Below are positions 59,501 to 64,000 of a stretch of 64,000 nucleotides of DNA, piece by piece (position 1 is the stretch's first letter; the number at the start of each line of letters is the position of its first letter). The translations under genes were made by a program, and so were the position numbers. Source of the DNA: Bemisia tabaci (Eukaryota; Arthropoda; Insecta; Hemiptera; Aleyrodidae); NCBI RefSeq assembly GCF_918797505.1, contig NC_092794.1, positions 67,121,345-67,185,344 of the forward strand, in the 5' to 3' direction. The notes below the pieces were generated by a model, which was not told where the DNA came from, did no database searches, and saw only the letters and a program-made list of their open reading frames with translations.

Positions 59501-62441
59501 AGCTACCGAAATTGATATGATACTGGTGGCAGCAAGTTATGACTTTAGGAGAATCTAGTTTTGTAAGCAGTTCAATTCCTTGTGCAGTTTAAGTACATCA
59601 GATGAATACAGGGGTGATTAATGCCTCGTGTTACGTGGGTGTTTTTAGCCCAAAGTTATGGACTTCACCCTGCATAAAGGATCATGGGACGAATCTGCAC
59701 AGGGTAATAATTAATAGTTATATCATAATTGAAAAATGTAAGACCAATTCTACAGCCAGTGTGCTCATCCCTGTCTCAACACAGAGCGGTAGTAGCAATT
59801 CTGGCAAATTTGCAATATTGTTATTTCTCCATTTTAATGTATGTTAAACAATCGATTCTAGGTAAGGCAGCCTGTCTCGCGTAGAATCGGTATATTTAAT
59901 GGATTTGAATGAAGTATTTACAGTGTTGCCAACTTGCTAGAATAGCCACTGCAGGCAGAGTGGATTGAACTTATATGAGTTCGGGAGTGGACTTTTCTGT
60001 AGCCACTTAACAACACCACAGCTCCTATTTAAAAAAAAAATCTAGACCTAAAAAACATCTAACCAGAGAAAAATACCACTTCAGATTTATGGGCTCCGGG
60101 CATCAAGAATCCTCTTCTCGTAGATGATTGCAGAGTTACGAACAAAATTAAAAGGCAACGGAGCTTGCGACTCATCTTTTCTTGGCTTGGATGCTGCTTC
60201 ATCGCTTCATACCTTTGCAGGTTGCATACAAATGAAATGAAGGCTGTCTAGCTTTTCTCGTGGAAATAAGTTTGATGTTTTTACGCGCCTTATACGGCTC
60301 GCAAGTACTTTCATAAAACTCCCACAATATCCCAATGTTCAAGTTTGTATATTTACGCATGTTGTTTACTAATATTTACACTGAGTCTAACTTTATAATA
60401 ACGTAAATAGCTATATTTGGCGACACGCTCCCCGGTCGCCATGCGGCCGAACCAGTGGCGTTGCGTGCTTTGCGACATATGGATTGATCTATCATTTAAA
60501 CCCATGGAAAAGGATTGATTATTAGGGTGTTCGCAGCGAACACCCTAATAATCGATTCTTTACCACGGCTCAAATGGGGAAATATCGATAATCGATTATT
60601 CACGCCTCGCCACTGGGCCGAACCCCCAGAACGACGGCGTTAGTCCGTAACGACGTATCTCGTTTGCGGTGTTTGAAAATATCCTCTTCTATTTCATTTT
60701 TTTACGGAGAACGAATTGACATCATTCCTTGAAGTTTATGCAGAATTTTCTTCGCACTGAGAAGAAAAATCACGGGAGTTGTTAAGAATTTTCCCCGAGT
60801 AGTTTTCCATTTGAAAAATAAAGTATGGCAGGAAGTCTGCGACGTCGCAAGCTAAGATACCTTGTTGCGGACTTGCACCGCCGATGATTCGCGGGTTCCT
60901 AGGGTTGCTTCTTATGATAGACAAAGCTAAGAAAAGAGCTCTAAAGAAAGAAGACGAAAGGAATATGAAGGGATCCAATTGGTGGTGACGGGTGGTTACA
61001 ATGGACAAAGGAGGTAGACTAATTATAGGCAACCCACGAGAGACTCTATGGTTAGTCCATAATTTTCTCCCACAGTATAGGAACCACGTGCTTCAACCAG
61101 CAGGATCTCTCCATACTTCCTATGTCTTCTTTTTTCTATAGCTTTGTCTATCTTTTTCAATAGTTAGCCCGCATTTTAAAAATTCAATGAAAGCGGGCCC
61201 ATTTATAAGCTACTAACTACCGATAGCCACAAAAATCATGAAAATTGGCCCGATAGATTTTTCGAGCGGACCATGGTTTAAAATTGAAATTTGAGAAGTC
61301 AGAAACCTTACTCGTGTGATTAATTGGATTGCATTTTGCAAAAAGGAACCACTAACATTGCAATGATGCTAAGATTGTGCAACTTCATCCTTTGCAATAA
61401 AAGTGCGGAAATCGTGAAAAACTACGAAATTTAGATGGTAATTTTTGTCTTAAATTCACAGTTTTTAGCGAGTAAAATAGAAACTATTAATGGAAAATCG
61501 GGTTTTTCCTCCAAGACAAAAGAATTTGCAGAATCTTAGCAACATCGCAATGCTAGTGGTTCCTTTTTGCAAAATGCAGTCCAATTATAATGGGTATTAC
61601 GTCAGAACTTTAATTTTTTGGAATATCGAAATGCACCAAAACTTCGGCCTTTTATTGATACTGAGCTTTGAATTTTTATTTCGCGATTTCCAGCGGTCGG
61701 TTTTGGGGTGAGTCACCACTCGGAGCTGGACGAGAACACGTATCGGAAGGCTTCCGTCTTTGTCGACAGTCTTGATGGAGCAAAGCAAGAGCTGAAAAGC
61801 TTGCATGAGGCCGGAATCAAATTCACTGAGGTCGGGGCTGTGATAAATGGCACCGAGAGAGTCCCTCCCAACGGCGGTGTCACCGTCTTCCAGTCGCTCG
61901 GTATGTGACAAACTTTATGTGTTCTCAAAACTTTTCTCCATCGTCTGACATAAAAACACGCTAGTGAGTACACATCCCTACTAGAATGTATTGAGAAACA
62001 AGTTTGTTTTAAAAGCGTTTTATTTTGATCTACTAGTTCTCATATACTCATTTTCTTCACCTCCACAGCATTTCATTAGTTCACTAACTCTAAGATATAT
62101 ATTCTTCATTATAAAGTAACAGTGCTAAATTTGTAACAACGAAGATGTGCGTAATAAATATTCAAAAAAAAAAAAAATTTGATCTACAAAAAAACAAATT
62201 TTGTAGAGATATTTAAAAATATTTTGAAGCAATTTCAGAAAACAACTCGGGCATTGTAACTTCTACAAAAACCTTTTAAGTGTTAAAGTGGTTTTTTTTT
62301 AGTTTTCTTTTTTGGTCTACAGATATCTCTTCTTCAAATCTAATTTCAGGTATCAAATTGCCTTGGGAGTTGACAACAGCATATGACTCTGATTTCTGCT
62401 TTTTAAATTATCCAATCTTTATGTTCGTTTGTACACTGTAA
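47550..62441 (+). CDS. CRYM: Mu-crystallin / ornithine cyclodeaminase family reductase, 6 coding exons
   Basis: I join exons 47550-47773, 53447-53597, 56838-57011, 58990-59173, 61694-61900 and 62350-62441. All introns are GT..AG with phases 2,0,0,1,1, giving 343 residues plus stop (human mu-crystallin is 314). Family features seen: an N-terminal FLTNEEVKRHL block (27-37), MPAY (80-83) and a conserved Lys in ACKVVT (Lys93), RTAA (136-139), the Rossmann dinucleotide-binding GSGVQA (163-168), the IRIWNH strand (184-189), DAHINAVG (240-247) and VFVDS (266-270). Known for the family: mu-crystallin is a cytosolic NADPH-dependent ketimine reductase of lysine/pipecolate metabolism that also binds thyroid hormone in vertebrates; bacterial relatives include ornithine cyclodeaminase. 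Cytosolic location fits the lack of a signal peptide or membrane segment. The first 26 residues are Ser/Thr/Pro-rich and extra to the vertebrate protein. The start at 47550 has good context (G at -3, G at +4). The last exon lacks the usual GMAVED-like sequence, so the C-terminus is less certain. The exact substrate in this organism is inference. Confidence 0.9.
47790..48043. mobile_element. GGATTGCATTTTGCAAAAAG MITE, in CRYM intron 1 next to the exon 1 donor
   Basis: GATTGCATTTTGCAAAAAGG at the left and CCTTTTTGCAAAATGCAATC at the right, flanked by AAAT on both sides (4-bp duplication). It begins within about 17 bp of the splice donor. Confidence 0.88.
48178..48342. mobile_element. Palindromic hAT-like MITE, copy F, in CRYM intron 1
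   Basis: 165 bp from CAGTGGCGTGGCGTG to CACGCCACGCCACTG; perfect 8-bp duplication GTCCACAG. It is very close to copy D in sequence (both have GAATTGCGATGTATCGATTG), suggesting recent activity. Confidence 0.94.
48716..48851. mobile_element. GGACTGCATTTTG-type short MITE in CRYM intron 1
   Basis: GGACTGCATTTTGAAATTTG at the left and ATTGCAAAATGCAGTCC at the right; 136 bp, with GACCTATAAATTC mirrored by GAATTTATAGGTC. Confidence 0.75.
49334..49501. mobile_element. hAT-like MITE, CAGAGGCGGATCC subfamily
   Basis: Ends CAGAGGCGGATCCAGCAACT and, reversed, CATTGGCGGGGCCAGCAAAT; 168 bp. Perfect 8-bp duplication GCTGAGCG. It shares GAATCGAT and AGGTTTAAATGG motifs with the palindromic family but has a different centre. 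Confidence 0.9.
50086..50340. mobile_element. GGATTGCATTTTGC MITE, diverged copy
   Basis: GAATTGCATTATGCATAAAG at the left and CATGCAAAATGCAATTT at the right. Once the adjoining 341-bp element and its duplication are removed, GAGT flanks both ends (50082-50085 and 50690-50693). Confidence 0.75.
50344..50684. mobile_element. 341-bp TIR element with 8-bp duplication
   Basis: The perfect terminal repeat of over 40 bp starts CATAGAGTACATAGAGTCGT and includes GGGAGAGCTGGCGCCA. Perfect 8-bp duplication AATTTGAG. The interior contains a (CAA)n microsatellite. Confidence 0.9.
50499..50530. repeat. (CAA)n microsatellite
   Basis: About ten CAA units inside the 341-bp element. Confidence 0.9.
50694..52373. 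other. CRYM intron 1 interior, no separate gene recognised
   Basis: Unique-looking sequence without paired repeats. The open frames of about 100 codons (for example 50887-51201) show no known motif and no codon signal I can defend. Confidence 0.4.
52312..52330. repeat. Poly(G) run
   Basis: About 18-19 consecutive G, likely a slippage- and sequencing-prone spot. Confidence 0.8.
52374..52923. mobile_element. GGACCACTAGACAAGG-type MITE, 550 bp, in CRYM intron 1
   Basis: GGACCACTAGACAAGGTGC at the left and CGTACCTTGTTTAGTAGTCC at the right. It is similar in length and internal order to the 23301 copy. Confidence 0.87.
53447..53597 (+). CDS. CRYM: CRYM-like exon 2 (residues 75-125)
   Basis: It follows a long poly(T) tract and the acceptor TTATAG. 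It encodes ALLCMPAYLAEDNVLACKVV through ILFDGSNGGTKM, matching the mu-crystallin segment with MPAY, the conserved Lys and the ATVLLF/ATVILFDGSNG strand. The donor is GTAAGC at 53598, phase 0. Confidence 0.92.
54305..55035. repeat. Two tandem units of the same repeat, in CRYM intron 2
   Basis: Units start at about 54305 and 54622 (TAGCCTTCATGCACGCTGG / TAGCCTTATACACGCTGG). The second unit diverges after CACGCATTC into other sequence. High similarity to 36941-37275. Confidence 0.82.
55036..56837. other. CRYM intron 2, 3' part; no feature recognised
   Basis: AT-rich intron with T-runs (55990-56014). No repeat pairs found. The polypyrimidine before the exon 3 acceptor is short. Confidence 0.4.
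56838..57011 (+). CDS. CRYM: CRYM-like exon 3 (residues 126-183, Rossmann motif)
   Basis: The acceptor is GCTACAG and the donor GTAAAT; 174 bp, phase 0 on both sides. It encodes IMEGTEITTWRTAAASVAAT and then LVLAIMGSGVQAHIHAQAFM. RTAA is the conserved substrate-binding block of the ornithine cyclodeaminase/mu-crystallin family, and GSGVQA is the glycine-rich dinucleotide loop. Confidence 0.94.
58025..58194. mobile_element. Palindromic hAT-like MITE, copy G, in CRYM intron 3
   Basis: 170 bp from CAGAGGCGTGGCGTGC to GGCCGCAGCACTG; perfect 8-bp duplication TTAGAAAT; centre GTGTTCGCAGCGAACAC. Confidence 0.92.
58293..58549. mobile_element. GGATTGCATTTTGCAAAAAG MITE, in CRYM intron 3
   Basis: 257 bp, GGATTGCATTTTGCAAAAAG to its exact inverse CTTTTTGCAAAATGCAATCC; flanked by ATAT on both sides. 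Confidence 0.9.
58990..59173 (+). CDS. CRYM: CRYM-like exon 4 (residues 184-245)
   Basis: The acceptor is TTATTGCAG and the donor GTATGA; phase 0 in, phase 1 out. It encodes IRIWNHRFAGAEALCKRLGD, then ADLIVTATYSPTPVVHYDWL and KSDAHIN. This aligns with the second half of the Rossmann fold of mu-crystallin, including the nucleotide-discriminating IWNR-like segment and the PGAHINAVG-like loop. Confidence 0.93.
59782..59953. mobile_element. Probable diverged relative of the CAGAGGCGG subfamily
   Basis: CAGAGCGGTAGTAGCAATTC at the left and, reversed, CAGTGGCTATTCTAGCAAGT at the right, with AATCGATTCTA / TAGAATCGGT inside. I see no target duplication. Confidence 0.5.
60453..60615. mobile_element. 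Palindromic hAT-like MITE, copy H, in CRYM intron 4
   Basis: 163 bp from CAGTGGCGTTGCGTGC to CACGCCTCGCCACTG; perfect 8-bp duplication GGCCGAAC; centre GTGTTCGCAGCGAACAC. Confidence 0.93.
60892..61171. mobile_element. TIR element (CGGGCTGATTATTG family), diverged copy in CRYM intron 4
   Basis: It ends CAATAGTTAGCCCG and carries the family's internal blocks (GGGATCCAATTGGTGG, GGTTAGTCCAT). The left end is altered (CGGGTTCCTAGGG). No clear target duplication. Confidence 0.75.
61326..61582. mobile_element. GGATTGCATTTTGCAAAAAG MITE, in CRYM intron 4
   Basis: 257 bp, GGATTGCATTTTGCAAAAAG to CTTTTTGCAAAATGCAGTCC; flanked by AATT on both sides. It ends 111 bp before exon 5. Confidence 0.9.
61694..61900 (+). 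CDS. CRYM: CRYM-like exon 5 (residues 245-314)
   Basis: The acceptor is GATTTCCAG and the donor GTATGT. It completes the split Ala of HINAVG and runs VGFGVSHHSELDENTYRKAS, VFVDSLDGAKQEL, IKFTEVGAVINGTERVPP and VTVFQSLG. These are the VDS, GEVI.G and TVFKSLG landmarks of the family. It ends in phase 1 inside a Gly codon. Confidence 0.93.
62350..62441 (+). CDS. CRYM: CRYM-like putative exon 6 (residues 314-343), C-terminus
   Basis: The acceptor TAATTTCAG is in the right phase to complete Gly314 and gives GIKLPWELTTAYDS plus 15 more residues before TAA. The family normally ends GMAVED...AK.IYD. Here only a gapped similarity (G-I-x-L-x-E-L-T-T-A-Y-D-S) remains and the tail PIFMFVCTL is hydrophobic and unlike relatives. 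It is supported by frame and by two poly(A) signals downstream. It could instead be a diverged or damaged exon, or the real exon may lie beyond the window. Confidence 0.55.
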
Positions 62442-62629
62442 AGCTCACTCATCCCATTCCACCCACGCATTTCCCATCATCAAACACATAATCATCACAT
62501 CTACCCATCATCATAGACAATAAGTTAAGAAAAAAATGCCTCTAAGCTGTCGAGGCATTCTGTAACACTACCTCATAATGTAATATAATTGTTTATATTT
62601 CTCGTTGAGAAAGTAACCAAAATTCAAAC

Positions 62630-62720
62630 AATAAAAATTTTTTTCGATATAAATCGAGAACTTCGTGCAAATAGATCATACCGCAAATAAAGACGATTGT
62701 CACGTTTGTAGGATTGGTTG
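62630..62720 (+). terminator. Poly(A) signals ending the CRYM-like transcript
   Basis: AATAAA occurs at 62630-62635 and again at 62686-62691, the second followed about 20 bp later by a GT-rich stretch (TTGTAGGATTGGTTGAGTG). This is the expected arrangement for cleavage 190-280 bp after the TAA at 62439. Confidence 0.6.
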
Positions 62721-63130
62721 AGTGTTAAATGGACTAGAACATCTAAAAATTCTTAAAACGCGCACTAGAAACAGCGATGATGTGGGAGAGCAGATATTGA
62801 ACATAAGCGTTACGAGGCCGAAAAGTTTGTCTATCGAACGAATTTGGAATAATTACAGTTTTACAAAGAAAGTCACACTTATGCCAGAAGGGCGAGAAGC
62901 GGCATGCATGCCAGGCATGGGTCAGGTAGAAAAAGACCATGAGAAAGGGGCAGCACACGCTTTTGTAAACTTGATGACGTCACGAGCGGCGAGACAGCAC
63001 GTTTATATACGCTATTGGCTGGCTATAATCAGTGGAGCTATCAGTTGCAAGTCTTGTCATTAATTTTATAGGTGATGGCTGGGCGATAGAGACGAAAAGA
63101 AGAAAAGCGGACGAGATGCAGGATCCCTAT

Positions 63131-64000
63131 TAGGGTGGCCCACAAAAAATGAATTTCGAAAATTTATAGCCATAACCCCCTAAATCGGTTACAGCATGTT
63201 CAAAAACACGGAAAATGAAATTTGGGGTCAATCGGACAAAATTAACCCGACGCGCATTAGCCATTTATCCCCGCAAAAATAGCGAATTTTTACTGTTTTT
63301 CAGTAATTTTTCGCTCCCAAACAATAAAGTCGGAGGGGTCTGCAAATTAAACAGAGGGCAAAATTAGTTCATAAACTACACCCTAGTGAAGTTTTGGACC
63401 CCCTCCATGCTTTTGACCCGAAGCGCGGTTGCCATTTTTACGCATGAAAATAGCAAATTTTCTACTGTTTTGGTTATTTTTCCCTCTCGATAAATTAACG
63501 TTACAGATGCCTAAATTATAATCAGAGTGTGAAATTAGTAGCTAAGATGCTCCTAATGCTCCTCTTCTGATAATTTTGACACGCTGCGACATTGCCATTT
63601 TTCTGAGCAAAACCGTGAATTTCGACTTATTTCAATATCATCTCTCTAGACCTAAAAAAAAAAAAAAAAAAAAAAAACTCAGGAGCCATCGAAAAAGTGC
63701 GCTAAAACACGGTGATTATACCATGAGTAGCTTTTTTGAAAATGTGGATCCTGTAAAATGGTTTACTCGGCGTGAAGTTACCTCACTGCCAGACCGGTCA
63801 GGCAATCAACCGTCTTAGATTTCGAAAGTCTCAAGATAACATTTTTGGCAATTCCAGTCATTTTGGATTTTTGGATTTTTGAATTTTAAAAATTTGAGTC
63901 GAGATTCAAGTTCCTTGTTAAAAAATACCCCCTGACACCATGACGGTGACAGTCAAGTTTCATACGTAAGTGCGCCTTCGATTACATTTGATACCGTGCG
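63131..64000. mobile_element. Foldback element (TAGGGTGGCCCAC ends), cut by window end
   Basis: It starts TAGGGTGGCCCAC and is the reverse complement of 26410-27272 with scattered differences, ending inside the hairpin core (GATACCGTGCG). It includes a longer poly(A) (63655-63677). Confidence 0.85.

Overview
This is eukaryotic nuclear DNA, AT-rich and dominated by transposon debris. It contains one recognisable cellular gene split by spliceosomal introns (GT/AG junctions, long introns, AATAAA poly(A) signals). The gene content and the dense load of MITEs, foldback elements and RTE-type LINE fragments suggest an arthropod. A sap-feeding hemipteran such as a whitefly is my guess from the look of the TACTGCCGTGC-type repeats, but that rests on memory and was not searched. 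There are no prokaryotic operons, rRNA genes, convincing tRNAs or CRISPR arrays. Layout: 1-5439 is most of one giant palindrome (foldback element, arms about 2.4 kb, 72-bp spacer) with a 604-bp MITE inserted in its right arm, followed by a 142-bp tandem repeat (5540-5912). From 6.1 to 21 kb lies a patchwork of TIR-bounded non-autonomous DNA transposons, several nested inside others (8959 in 8760-9436; 11231 in 11142-11635; 16387 in 16262-17461), with a purine-rich low-complexity tract (7236-7700) and a 49-base poly(T). From 22 to 29 kb are two RTE-like LINE 3' fragments with target-site duplications. The one at 28061-28545 has a textbook 5' inversion and sits in one unit of a tandem duplication whose other unit preserves the empty site. 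From 26.1 to 27.3 kb and from 63.1 kb to the window end are two copies of a TAGGGTGGCCCAC-ended foldback element. From 31 to 42 kb are further short TIR elements and a complete 1847-bp foldback element (39682-41528) with a 9-bp target-site duplication, itself inserted in an older hAT-like MITE. The gene, 47550-62441 on the + strand, is a mu-crystallin / ornithine cyclodeaminase family NAD(P)-dependent reductase. I reconstruct six coding exons whose intron phases (2,0,0,1,1) join into a 343-residue reading frame. Exons 1-5 match the family along their whole length; the sixth (C-terminal) exon is plausible but atypical. The gene's 5' flank and introns are full of recent MITEs: one ends 108 bp before the start codon and another begins 17 bp after the exon 1 splice donor. 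The main biological content beyond the gene is the transposon record. A palindromic hAT-like MITE family of about 165 bp is present in eight copies, nearly all with readable 8-bp duplications. Other families have 4-bp, 3-bp or 8-bp duplications. The nested insertions let their relative ages be ordered.
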